NCBI GenBank assembly: GCA_964354135.1
Contig: CAYGZA010000019.1
Span: 1 to 36,589 of the forward strand
From: CAYGZA01 sp964354135
GTDB lineage: Bacteria > Planctomycetota > Planctomycetia > Pirellulales > Thermoguttaceae
Direction: 5' to 3'
Length of the DNA stretch: 36,589 bases
The position numbers were made by a program, and so were the translations under genes. A model generated the notes under the pieces. The model was not told the origin of the DNA. It was given only the letters and a program-made list of their open reading frames with translations, and ran no database searches. Positions 14,773 through 22,935 of the stretch are shown here, one piece after another; position 1 is the first letter of the stretch; each line of letters starts with the position of its first letter.

Positions 14773-15688
14773 GGTTCTCTCTCTTCGTGAAGGGCCGACG
14801 CCGCCGAAGGCGAAGTCGGGCGTGCTTGGAGTGGCCCGCGGTGCGCCAGGAGACGCGTCCTAGGCCGCCGAGTGGCCCCGGGTCCCGCCGGCTACGCCAG
14901 CCGATGCCGATTCCCGCCCCGAAGGCTCAGGATGGCCAGTGGCGCTGCGGATACCCGGCGCGCAAGAGGCGGTCGTGCCGGCGCATTGGGGAGCGTTTCA
15001 TCCCCTGGAGGCGGGCTAATCCCGCCTCGCTAACCGCGACCGGTGCCGCGCCACATCGTGGCGACGCGGTCAAACCGGTCCCTAGGCGCCGGCAAAACCA
15101 CTCCAACAGACCCCGCGCAGCATCAAGAATGCGCAAACCATGCGTGGGCAATCCGGTGGCGATGTTCCGGTCCTGGCGCTTGCCGAGGAGGTCGGTATTC
15201 CGGCCGGCGATCGCGTGAATGAGCCTACTCATGGTAAACCTCTGCGCTTTTGCGCGGTTCGAGAGAACACGAACGACGAACAGCTCTCCCGGTTGTTGCG
15301 GGAGAGCGGGGATTGGCCCCCTATTGTTCAGGTTGGCATAACCGGCCGGCCCCGTCAAGTCGGTTACTCGCTTCCGGGTGAGAGGCCGGGTCGGGGAAAC
15401 TCGCCGACTCGTGCCAACTTCGTCTTTAGACACGCGAACCGTTAGTCGAGTTCGCGCAAAGTGAGCAAGATGGCAGGACAACGCCGGTTTCCCCCACGTA
15501 AGAGGCCCTCCGAGAAGGTCCGGTTTGCGTGATTGACCGACCGGATTTCCGCCGTCCGCGGACAGCTTTCCGATCGCAAGGGGTTTTCGTGGAACGAGTT
15601 ACGGCGGATATTACCCTGTCTGCCGGGGCATCGATCCGCGGCCGATCGCCGATCGTCGCTTTCTGAAAGCCGTTTCGCCGAGAATCGA
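14773..15688. other. Long intergenic region with several hairpins, no convincing gene
   Basis: This 916-base gap lies between the ends of two minus-strand genes. It contains several stem-loops: GAGGCGGG-CTAAT-CCCGCCTC at 15008-15028, CGCCAC-ATC-GTGGCG at 15049-15063, and GCTCTCCCG with CGGGAGAGC at 15283-15307. None has a T-tract. A minus-strand frame at 14927-15481, and a shorter version starting at 15232, has an Arg-rich product with no recognisable domain. I do not call it. The region could hold the sigma-factor leader, a structured RNA or a decayed gene. Confidence 0.45.
15283..15307. other. Perfect 9-bp stem-loop
   Basis: GCTCTCCCG (15283-15291) pairs with CGGGAGAGC (15299-15307) across a 7-base loop. 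It lies in the long gap upstream of the sigma-factor gene. There is no T-tract on either side, so it is not a typical intrinsic terminator. Confidence 0.5.
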
Positions 15689-17119
15689 TCAACGTACCCC
15701 GGCCGCGGGGGGAAAGCCGAAGTACCGCTCCGCGTTGTGATAGCAGATGTCCTGGAGCATCCGTCCGATAAGTTCGAGGTCGTTGGGCAACAACCCCAGC
15801 CTGATTTCCTCCCCCAATAGGTTGCACAGGATGCGGCGGAAATACTCGTGCCGGGTATAGGAGAGAAACGAGCGGCTGTCGGTGAGCATTCCCACGAAAC
15901 GGCTCAAGAGCCCCTGGTTCGAGAGCGATTGGAGCTGCCGCTCCATGCCGTCCTTCTGGTCCAGGAACCACCAGCCGCTTCCGTATTGCACCTTGCCGGG
16001 GATACTACCGTCCTGGAAGTTGCCGATCATCGTGGCCAGGACGTCGTTGTCGGCCGGGTTGAGGTTGTAGAGGATGGTCTTCGTCAGCCGCCGTTGGCGT
16101 TCCAGCCGGTCGAGGAACTTAGCCAGCGGCCGGGCCACCGGCGCATCGCCGATCGAATCGAACCCGGTGTCCGGGCCGAGCGCCTGGAACATCCGCGTGT
16201 TGGTGTTCCGCAGCGCCCCGAGGTGATACTGCTGCGTCCAGCCCTTCTCGTGGTCCAAGAGGGCGAACTCGTAGAGCATGGCCGACTTGAACTTGGCGGT
16301 CTCTTCGGCGTCCACGAGGCGCCCCTCGCGGAGCTTGCGGAAGACGGCGACGATTTCCCCATCGGTGAAGTCCTCCGCATACATCGTCTCAATGCCGTGA
16401 TCGGAAAGGCGGCAACCTGTCGCATGGAAGAAATCGTGCCGCCGCCGGATCGCTTCCAGATAACTCTTGAAGTCCCGGATGTCCACGTCGGCCGCCCCGG
16501 CCAACCGCTCCACCCAGGCGTTGAAGGCATCGGGCGACTCGACGGCCATCCCCTTGTCCGGCCGGAAAGCGGGCAGCACTCGCACGGGAAACGACGGATC
16601 GGCGGCGATTGCCCGGTGGTGCCGCAGGTCGTCGGTCGGATCGTCGGTCGTGCAGACCAGCACGACGTTCATCTGCCGCATGATTCCGCGGCACGAGAAC
16701 TCGTCCCGGGCCAACAGGGCGTTGCAGTGCTCCCAGATGCCTCGGGCGGTGTCCGGGCCCAGCAGCCGGTCGCTGATCCCAAACGGCCGTTTCAGCTCCA
16801 GGTGGGTCCAATGATAGAGCGGGTTGCGAAGGGTCTTCGGGACCGTCTCCGACCATTTCTGGAACTTCTCCCAGTCCGAGGCGGCGCCCGTGATGAACTG
16901 CTCCGCGACGCCGTTGGCCCGCATTGCGCGCCACTTGTAGTGATCGCCGTAGAGCCATATCTGGGTGAGGTTCTGGAAGCGGTGGTCCTCGGCGATCTGT
17001 TGCGGGGGGAGGTGGCAATGGTAGTCCAGGATCGGCATCGGCCGGGCGTACTCGTGATACAACCGGACGGCGGCGTCGTTTTGCAGAAGGAAATCCTGGG
17101 TGATCAAGATGTCCGGCAC
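15689..17119 (-). CDS. uxaC: Uronate isomerase (glucuronate/galacturonate isomerase)
   Basis: Converts D-glucuronate to fructuronate and D-galacturonate to tagaturonate, the first step of hexuronate catabolism. 476 aa, close to the family's usual 465-475. The amidohydrolase-type metal motif is D-Y-H-C-H-L (His34, His36). Other family signatures are T-D-D-P-T-D-D-L in the middle, F-R-P-D-K-G, and a highly characteristic C-terminal half (NFQDGSIPGKVQYGSGWWF, then D-Q-K-D-G-M-E-R-Q and M-L-T-D-S-R-S-F). The start is a GTG at 17119 with AAAGGG 8 bases upstream. It follows the 262-aa gene after 97 bases that contain a 19-bp palindrome, so it may have its own regulated promoter. No other hexuronate-pathway gene is in the window. 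Confidence 0.96.
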   Translation of the reverse strand: MPDILITQDFLLQNDAAVRLYHEYARPMPILDYHCHLPPQQIAEDHRFQNLTQIWLYGDHYKWRAMRANGVAEQFITGAASDWEKFQKWSETVPKTLRNPLYHWTHLELKRPFGISDRLLGPDTARGIWEHCNALLARDEFSCRGIMRQMNVVLVCTTDDPTDDLRHHRAIAADPSFPVRVLPAFRPDKGMAVESPDAFNAWVERLAGAADVDIRDFKSYLEAIRRRHDFFHATGCRLSDHGIETMYAEDFTDGEIVAVFRKLREGRLVDAEETAKFKSAMLYEFALLDHEKGWTQQYHLGALRNTNTRMFQALGPDTGFDSIGDAPVARPLAKFLDRLERQRRLTKTILYNLNPADNDVLATMIGNFQDGSIPGKVQYGSGWWFLDQKDGMERQLQSLSNQGLLSRFVGMLTDSRSFLSYTRHEYFRRILCNLLGEEIRLGLLPNDLELIGRMLQDICYHNAERYFGFPPAAGVR

Positions 17120-17159
17120 GGTCTACACCCTTTGCTTAGGAGTCCATTTCTCCGGCTAC

Positions 17160-17178
17160 TTTGCAGTTCCACTGCAAA
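17160..17178. promoter_or_regulatory. 19-bp palindrome, candidate operator of uxaC
   Basis: TTTGCAGT-TCC-ACTGCAAA is a perfect inverted repeat with 8-bp arms. It is centred about 50 bases upstream of the uxaC start codon, in the 97-base gap behind the 262-aa gene. Arm length, spacing and position fit a dimeric repressor site. The cognate regulator is not in the window. Confidence 0.55.
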
Positions 17179-17216
17179 CTAGCCGCACCCGCGTAAGGCC
17201 GGGGAATCGCCACAAA

Positions 17217-18005
17217 TCATGTGCCCAACGGAGGTTCTGTCGTAGAGAACGCTCTAAACCAAGCAGCGGCCGTCGCGCCGTCGCCAGCCCGCGCCAAGAA
17301 CAAGCCTCGCACCCGAGCCCGCAACAGCACGCCCTTCTCCAGCCGCTCCACAAACAGGTGATGGCGAGCCGCCAGCAGCGGCTGTCCTGCCGAGTCCGGA
17401 TAGAAGAGCGTCTTCCGGAAATCGACGGGATGGACCATTTCGGCGTAACTCACCTGCCCGCCCGGTGGGCGAAACAGGAAGCAACCGGGGCCCTCGCTGG
17501 CAGCCGCGGCGCCGGGTGGATCGCTCGCCGCCTCCCACGGAACGAACCGGCCGGAATCGCGGTCCGCCAGCCGCAGCACATCACCTTGCGGCAAGACACT
17601 GCGTACCGTCGTTTCGGGCAGGGTGTCGGGCAACTCCGTCCACACCGAGACGATCAATTCGAGTGCCGCCAGCACTCCGACGGGCCCTTGCAAGTCCCTC
17701 GCCTCGGCGCGCACTTCGAGGGCGTGCCACAGGGCATCGACGCGGACCGGCCAAGCCGGGGACCCTTGGTAGGCCGCTACGAGATCCCGGCCGCGGACGC
17801 GATATTCCCCGACTGTCCCCGCGTTGCCGGCTGAAAAGGACGGCATCTCGATCCCCAGGATGCCGATGCCGGCAAGTTTTTCCCCGAGGCCATGCCAACT
17901 CCGCAAACCGCCACCGGGGCACGACAAGTCGACGGTTGCGCCGATCTGCTCGATGTGGAGCTCTGCCAAGGGAATCTTGAGCTGCCAAGGCGGCGGGTGC
18001 ATCAT
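17217..18005 (-). CDS. Unrecognised 262-aa protein upstream of uxaC
   Basis: I do not recognise a family. The start at 18005 is an ATG with GGGGA 8 bases upstream. The sequence alternates beta-like hydrophobic and charged stretches from end to end (for example HALEVRAEARDLQGPVGVLA and K-G-V-L-L-R-A-R-V-R-G-L-F-L), with no signal peptide, membrane helix or catalytic signature. It looks like a soluble, mainly beta protein of the sort seen in sugar-binding or epimerase-like folds, but that is only an impression. It lies in the same direction as uxaC, 97 bases upstream, so a link to hexuronate use is possible. Its own leader contains a terminator-like hairpin ending 30 bases before the start codon. 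Confidence 0.6.
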   Translation of the reverse strand: MMHPPPWQLKIPLAELHIEQIGATVDLSCPGGGLRSWHGLGEKLAGIGILGIEMPSFSAGNAGTVGEYRVRGRDLVAAYQGSPAWPVRVDALWHALEVRAEARDLQGPVGVLAALELIVSVWTELPDTLPETTVRSVLPQGDVLRLADRDSGRFVPWEAASDPPGAAAASEGPGCFLFRPPGGQVSYAEMVHPVDFRKTLFYPDSAGQPLLAARHHLFVERLEKGVLLRARVRGLFLARAGDGATAAAWFRAFSTTEPPLGT

Positions 18006-18035
18006 GCCACACTTCCCCTGGGACTCTCTATCTAC

Positions 18036-18073
18036 AAAAAAAACCCCGCCGCTCGCTAGGCGAAACGGCGGGG
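18036..18073 (-). terminator. Intrinsic terminator or attenuator in the leader of the 262-aa gene
   Basis: Read on the minus strand, CCCCGCCG (18073-18066) pairs with CGGCGGGG (18051-18044). An inner TCGC/GCGA pair extends the stem, and eight T residues (18043-18036) follow. No minus-strand gene precedes it. It ends 30 bases before the ATG at 18005, the usual position of a leader attenuator. Confidence 0.7.
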
Positions 18074-18307
18074 CCGGAACAGAGAAGAGGCCGGAAAACT
18101 GGTTAGCGTGTCCCTATGATGAACAAGTGGATGAATTCCTCACGCAATTACCGGGCGGACTCCTAACCGCGCGTATCCCAGCCCTTCCCACTCACACATC
18201 ATGATACCAATGCAATCCGACTTGTCCAGAGGTTAGCGGCGAAAAAGGAGCCCCATTTTGCCGGAAACCACGACAGCCCCTACTGTGGGGGGAATGCGAG
18301 CGTCCGG

Positions 18308-18335
18308 TTGCAGGCGGCCACGGTGCCCCTATAAT
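18308..18335 (+). promoter_or_regulatory. Candidate promoter of the inositol-monophosphatase-like gene
   Basis: A perfect TATAAT lies at 18330-18335 within CCTATAATC. A weak -35 (TTGCAG, 18308-18313) lies 16 bases upstream. The -10 box ends 40 bases before the ATG at 18376. Confidence 0.6.
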
Positions 18336-18375
18336 CAAAGCCGATGGGGCGGCTGGCTTCGAGTCGACCAACGTA

Positions 18376-19170
18376 ATGGCAAGCTACATCGAGGTTTGCG
18401 AACGGGCGGTCCGGTGCGCTGGGGCCGTGCTTTTGGAGCACCTCGGCAAGGTGACGGTGCGCCAGAAGGGCCCGGCCGATTTGGTCACCGAGGCCGATCT
18501 GGCCGCCCAGGAGACCATCCGCCGGACGATCGCCGAGGCGTTTCCGGATCACTGCCTGATCGGCGAGGAAGATCCCCCGGGCAAAGCCGCTGAGGCTCCC
18601 TGCAGCCCGTATCGCTGGATCACGGATCCCCTGGACGGAACGACCAACTACGTACACCAGGTGCCGTTCTTCAGCGTGTCTCTGGCGCTGGAGCACGACG
18701 GCAAGCTCTTGGTCGGAGCCGTCTACGACCCTTCGGCCGACGAGTGCTTTACCGCCGCGGCCGGCGAGGGGGCGTACCGGAACGGGACGCGGGTCCGCGC
18801 GAGCAGCGTCTTGACCTTGGCCGATGCCCTCGTGGCGGCGGGCTTTCCAGCCGCAGTCCACCCCGATTCGCCGGACTTGCGGCTCTTCAATGCGGCAGTG
18901 CTGGCCTGCCAGTCGGTGCGCCGCACCGGCTCGGCAGCCTTGAACCTGGCCTACTTGGCTGCCGGCCGCTTCGACGCCTCGTGGTCGTACACGACCAAGA
19001 TCTGGGACGTGGCAGCCGGGGCCCTGTTGATCCGTGAGGCCGGCGGGCTGATTACGACAACTAGCGGCGCCGATCTCCCCTGGTCCGAGGGCCGATATCT
19101 GGCCGCCGCCAACCCGCCGCTGCACGCCGAGCTGATGGCCGTGATTGCCCGAAGCGGACTTGGTTCGTAG
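18376..19170 (+). CDS. Inositol-monophosphatase family phosphatase
   Basis: 264 aa, the normal family size. These are Mg2+-dependent phosphatases that act on inositol-1-phosphate or related sugar phosphates and nucleotides. The metal-binding signatures are intact: G-E-E-D at 63-66 (Glu64), D-P-L-D-G-T-T-N at 84-91 (Asp84, Asp87), and W-D-V-A-A-G near 210-215 (Asp211) followed by E-A-G-G. There is no signal peptide, so it should be cytoplasmic. The ATG at 18376 has no strong ribosome-binding site, but it agrees with the usual N-terminus and with the TATAAT at 18330. The substrate cannot be told from the sequence: SuhB-type, histidinol-phosphate or CysQ-like activities are alternatives. It appears to be a single-gene unit. 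Confidence 0.94.
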   Translation: MASYIEVCERAVRCAGAVLLEHLGKVTVRQKGPADLVTEADLAAQETIRRTIAEAFPDHCLIGEEDPPGKAAEAPCSPYRWITDPLDGTTNYVHQVPFFSVSLALEHDGKLLVGAVYDPSADECFTAAAGEGAYRNGTRVRASSVLTLADALVAAGFPAAVHPDSPDLRLFNAAVLACQSVRRTGSAALNLAYLAAGRFDASWSYTTKIWDVAAGALLIREAGGLITTTSGADLPWSEGRYLAAANPPLHAELMAVIARSGLGS

Positions 19171-19476
19171 TGCCGGCCGGGCCGTCCGCTCGAGGCCGGG
19201 GCTCGTGCGATTGCGGTTAAGTCCCTTGCGATAAGAGAGTTGTGGCGTGCCTGGAGAGACACAACCCCGCGACGGCAACCTGCGGACCTCCCCCTGAAGG
19301 TACTACTCGCCCGGGGAAGCTCCGGGTTTGCCGCTTTAAGGAGCGGGGATGTCCGGGTAAACTGGATGGAGCCGCCCGTCTTGCAGGGTCCGTTCTGGGC
19401 CATGCCGTCGGTGGAGTCCCGTTTCTAGTCCAAGACGATCGTTCGGCATAGGGGCTGGGCGTAAGGAGTGCGAACG
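19171..19476 (+). other. Intergenic region before the 1152-aa gene
   Basis: The 306 bases contain a small hairpin (CCCGG 19310-19314 with CCGGG 19322-19326) and an AAGGAG ribosome-binding site at 19463-19468. No clear promoter was seen. Several short frames cross the region on both strands, but none has a supported start or product. Confidence 0.5.
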
Positions 19477-22400
19477 TTGCCGGGTTGCACGGTTCGACTA
19501 CTGCCGGGCATTGTCTGCCACCTCGTCTTCTGGTGCGGTTGGGTTGGCGCCCAGCAAACCCCAGCGCCGTCCGCCCCGTCGTCAGTTGGGGCATCGGGAG
19601 AGAGCGCTCTCAAACCGGCCTCGGAAGGGCGGACGAAGACGCCGATGGAATCTGCCATCCGGGCAAAGGCGCCGGGGCCAGCGGGAGCTAAACCGGCTGC
19701 GGAAGCTGCTCCGAAGGCTGCCTCGGAGCCGGTAGGCCAACCGCCTGGGCTGCAAATCCAAGAGGCCCAGCCTTCGGTAATTCATCTCCGCGACAAGAGC
19801 GGCAACCTGGTCCCGGTGCCGGGGTATCGCCTCGAGGACTTCGAGCAGATGATCAAGCGGGACCAGCTCAAGCAGGCGGATCCGGCGCCCCGCTACAGCC
19901 TTCAGTCGATGCAAGTCACCGGCACGGCTAAAGCAGGACACGCGGAGCTGACGATCCAGTTCCGCTGCCTGGTCCACCACGAGGGCTGGGTGCGGGTCCC
20001 GCTTCGCCTCGATCAGGCCGTGCTTTCCGGAGAACCGCAGTACAAGGGGCCCGGGCAGCAGTTCGTCCATTTGGAGACCGGCGGCGAGGGGTACGTCAGT
20101 TGGGTCCGCGGCGGCGCCGGGAAGGAACATCAGCTTACGCTGAAAGTGCTGGTTCCTCTGGTGACCGTAGGGGAAGAGACCCGGCTGAGGCTGTTTGCCC
20201 CCCGGGCGACCAGCTCGGAGATGAAGCTCACCGTTCCGGGGGCCGACGCCGCGGGCGAGGTCTCCGAAGGGGCGACCTTGCTGCCCGTAGCGCCGGCCGG
20301 CCAAGGGGGCTCTGTGCTAACGGCGTTGGGGTTGGGCGGGGATTTTGAGCTGGTCTGGCGCAAGGCGGCGGGCCGCGCCGCGGAAACCCAGACGGCACTG
20401 GAGGCCACGGGGGCCATCTTGGCCAAAGTCGGCGGTCAAGGCATCGACTCGGAAGTGAGACTCAACGTCCGCGGCCACGGCGCTCCTTTCGATTCCTTCC
20501 GCATCCGGCTGCCCAAGGGGGCGGAGCTTGTGCCCGGAAGCCCGGCCGGCTACTTGCTGGTACCGATGGCCTCGACGGGGCCGGTGGCCGACGAGCAGAA
20601 GCTCCTCGAGGTCCGGCTTTCCAAGAAGACCACCGGCCCGCTGGACATCCAGTTCGCCACGCGGCTCTCGTACGATGCAGCCGGTCCGACGGGATGGTGC
20701 GATCTGGGATCCTGCGAGGTCGTCGGCGCCGCCCGGCACGCCGGACACATCGCCCTGGTGGCCGAGGGCCAGTGGCAGGTCGTGTTTGGCTCGTTGCGGG
20801 GATTGCGCCAAGTGGAGGAGCTGCCCAGCCATCTGCGCCGCCCGAACCTGGTGGCCGGCTTCGAGTACTTTAGACAGCCCTGCTCGCTTCCCGTCCGCGT
20901 TGTCCAGGGAAAGAGCCGGATCAGCGTCGAGCCGGAATACGTGCTCCTGGTCGACGCCGACCGGGTCGCGCTCCAGGCGAGACTGAAGTACAGAATCCGA
21001 ACCGCGGAAGTCGGCGCGCTGGACGTGGAACTCCCGGGCTGGCAGCTCGAAGAGATCGGCCCGGAAAGCGCGGTGGTTGCGGACGCGGTGATGGACCAGT
21101 CCGGGCTGGTGTCCATCCCGCTGGTGCAGCGCGTGGTCGGCCCGCTGGAGCTGACTTTCCGGGCAAGCCGCAAGATCCCGGCGGAGGCCAGGTCGCTGGC
21201 CTTGGATCTGCCGCGGCCGCGCGGGGATTGGCTGGCCCCGGCGACGGTGGTGATCCTGCCGGCGGACAACGTCGAGCTGACGCCGATCGCCGAGACCACG
21301 GTCGGACTGGCGCGGCAACAGGCGGCACCGCCGATCAAGCTCCCCGAGCGACAACAGGCACCGCTCTTCTACCGGAGCGAGCCGGGCAGGGCGGTCTTTG
21401 CCGCCGGTTTTCGCGTTCATCCGCAGAAGATCGGCACTAGCGCGACCGCGCAAATCAGCCTCGATGACCAAAGGGCCCGGGTCGAACAAAAGCTGGGCTA
21501 CGCCATCGCGCACAAACCGCTGGAGCGGCTGACTCTCGAGGTGCCGCGGGGCCTCTCCCAACCGCGACAACTGGAAATCCTCTTGGACGGCAAACCGCAG
21601 ACTCTCGTGGACCCGGGGGATCCCGAGGGCCGGCCCAACCCATCCGGACCGGTGCGAAGGCAGCTTCTCCTGCCGGCCCCGAGGATCGGCTCGTGTGAAG
21701 TGGTGGTCCGCTACACGGTCGATCTCGACAAGCTCCTGCCGAAGACGAGCATTCCGGCCACGATCCCCCTGGTGATGCCCGTCGACGGGGTCCTCGCGTC
21801 CAACAACGCGCTGGTGACGGCCCGAGCGGGAATCCGCGTTCAGCCGCGGGCAGGACCCTGGGCCGTCAGCGATGAGCCGCCCCTGCGCCAGGGGCAGGAA
21901 CAAGGCGTACAGCTCAGTGCCGCTGAGCGGACCGGAGAGCTGGCACTCGGCGTCTACATGGAAGATCAAGCGACTTCCGGGACCACGGTGGTCCAGCGTG
22001 CCTGGGTGCAGACCTGGCTCGCGCAGTCGTCGCGGCAAGACCGGGCCGTGTTCCGCCTTTTCAGCGATCAGAAGACCGTCGAGCTGATCGTTCCCGCGGG
22101 GGTCAATCCCGGCGACGTGGAACTATGGCTCGACGGCAGAACGGCAAAGGCCCAGACCACGCCCGAGGGCCGCTTGATCGTTCCCCTTTCCGGCGATTCC
22201 CTGCAAAGCCAGCACGTGTTGGAGGCCGTGTACCATTTCGTCGGCGGGCGGTCCGATCCGGGATCGATGGAGATCGAGCTTCCCCGGCTGGCCCGCAATG
22301 CCTGGGTCCACCGCATGTATTGGCAACTGGTCCTCCCGCGCAACGAGCACCTCCTGGCAACCCCGGCGTCGCTGAGCGCTGAATCGCACTGGGACTGGAA

Positions 22401-22935
22401 CGGCGTTCTGTGGGGCCGCAAACCCGTCCTCGAACAACCGCAACTGGAGGCATGGTGCGGGGCCCGGCAACTCCCCGACGTCCCGGCGGAAGCTAACCGC
22501 TATCTGTTCAGCACGGCGGGAACCGTGGGACGCTGCGAGCTGCGGACGGCCGGCCGTGGCCTGCTCGTGCTGGTGGCCTCCGGTCTGGTGTTGGTGTCGG
22601 GCTTGGTGTTGATTTACGTCCCTGCCAGCCGCCATCCGGCGACCCTTCTGGTGGTTGCGACGCTCGTTGCCTCGGCCGTCTTGCTCTATCCCGAGCCGGC
22701 GTTTCTCGCGGCGCAGGCGGGCAGTTTCGGCGTCGCCTTGGTTGTCCTTGCCGGGTGGTTGCACTGGACCGTCGTTGGCGGACATCGCAGGCCCGTAGCT
22801 CACGAGATCTCCTCCGCCAGCCTCCAAAAAGGCTCGATGCCCTCTGGCGACCACGTGCCTGGGACCGGCAACGAGTCCCCAACCGAAGAGGTCCCCGTGG
22901 TTACCCAATTGCCAACCCCGAACTCCCAGACATGA
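19477..22935 (+). CDS. Large exported, C-terminally membrane-anchored protein, function unknown
   Basis: 1152 aa from a TTG at 19477, chosen because AAGGAG ends 8 bases before it and a signal peptide begins there (hydrophobic core at about 8-23, likely cut at G-A before Q-Q). A GTG at 19468 overlaps the ribosome-binding site and is less likely. An Ala/Pro-rich linker (to about 85) is followed by about 900 residues of beta-rich sequence without catalytic motifs. Membrane helices lie at about 1029-1047, 1055-1070 and 1080-1096, and the tail is polar. I recognise no named domain. A segment at 649-685 (P-Q-K, S-A-T, Y-x-I-A, E-R-L in order) recurs in the N-terminal half of the next protein, with which this gene overlaps by four bases (ATGA). 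The two are surely co-translated and probably act together at the cell envelope. Confidence 0.85.
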   Translation: MPGCTVRLLPGIVCHLVFWCGWVGAQQTPAPSAPSSVGASGESALKPASEGRTKTPMESAIRAKAPGPAGAKPAAEAAPKAASEPVGQPPGLQIQEAQPSVIHLRDKSGNLVPVPGYRLEDFEQMIKRDQLKQADPAPRYSLQSMQVTGTAKAGHAELTIQFRCLVHHEGWVRVPLRLDQAVLSGEPQYKGPGQQFVHLETGGEGYVSWVRGGAGKEHQLTLKVLVPLVTVGEETRLRLFAPRATSSEMKLTVPGADAAGEVSEGATLLPVAPAGQGGSVLTALGLGGDFELVWRKAAGRAAETQTALEATGAILAKVGGQGIDSEVRLNVRGHGAPFDSFRIRLPKGAELVPGSPAGYLLVPMASTGPVADEQKLLEVRLSKKTTGPLDIQFATRLSYDAAGPTGWCDLGSCEVVGAARHAGHIALVAEGQWQVVFGSLRGLRQVEELPSHLRRPNLVAGFEYFRQPCSLPVRVVQGKSRISVEPEYVLLVDADRVALQARLKYRIRTAEVGALDVELPGWQLEEIGPESAVVADAVMDQSGLVSIPLVQRVVGPLELTFRASRKIPAEARSLALDLPRPRGDWLAPATVVILPADNVELTPIAETTVGLARQQAAPPIKLPERQQAPLFYRSEPGRAVFAAGFRVHPQKIGTSATAQISLDDQRARVEQKLGYAIAHKPLERLTLEVPRGLSQPRQLEILLDGKPQTLVDPGDPEGRPNPSGPVRRQLLLPAPRIGSCEVVVRYTVDLDKLLPKTSIPATIPLVMPVDGVLASNNALVTARAGIRVQPRAGPWAVSDEPPLRQGQEQGVQLSAAERTGELALGVYMEDQATSGTTVVQRAWVQTWLAQSSRQDRAVFRLFSDQKTVELIVPAGVNPGDVELWLDGRTAKAQTTPEGRLIVPLSGDSLQSQHVLEAVYHFVGGRSDPGSMEIELPRLARNAWVHRMYWQLVLPRNEHLLATPASLSAESHWDWNGVLWGRKPVLEQPQLEAWCGARQLPDVPAEANRYLFSTAGTVGRCELRTAGRGLLVLVASGLVLVSGLVLIYVPASRHPATLLVVATLVASAVLLYPEPAFLAAQAGSFGVALVVLAGWLHWTVVGGHRRPVAHEISSASLQKGSMPSGDHVPGTGNESPTEEVPVVTQLPTPNSQT

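Larger units (their letters stand above)
18006..18375. other. Divergent region with a possible attenuated leader
   Basis: The 370 bases between the 262-aa gene (minus) and the phosphatase gene (plus) hold a minus-strand terminator hairpin at 18036-18073. The hexamer GGTTAG occurs at 18101 and 18231, and its complement CTAACC at 18163, so the middle copy could pair with either outer one. A plus-strand TATAAT lies at 18330. No convincing gene was found; a 20-codon minus-strand frame at 18140-18202 has no ribosome-binding site. Confidence 0.5.

Noticed and set aside
14927..15481. 184-codon minus-strand frame in the gap upstream of the sigma factor
   Set aside because: Arg-rich product without domains and codon bias only in part of it. 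A shorter start at 15232 has a weak AGAGG site. Kept as a possibility in the region entry but not called.
15848..17182. 444-codon plus-strand frame opposite uxaC
   Set aside because: UxaC is unmistakable on the minus strand over its full length.
18140..18202. 20-codon minus-strand frame upstream of the leader terminator, a possible leader peptide
   Set aside because: No ribosome-binding site, and no run of regulatory codons such as repeated Trp, His or Leu.
18951..19594. Short frames on both strands crossing the gap before the 1152-aa gene, considered as a decayed gene
   Set aside because: No recognisable product, and overlap with the phosphatase or signal-peptide coding sequence. The evidence is too thin even for a pseudogene.
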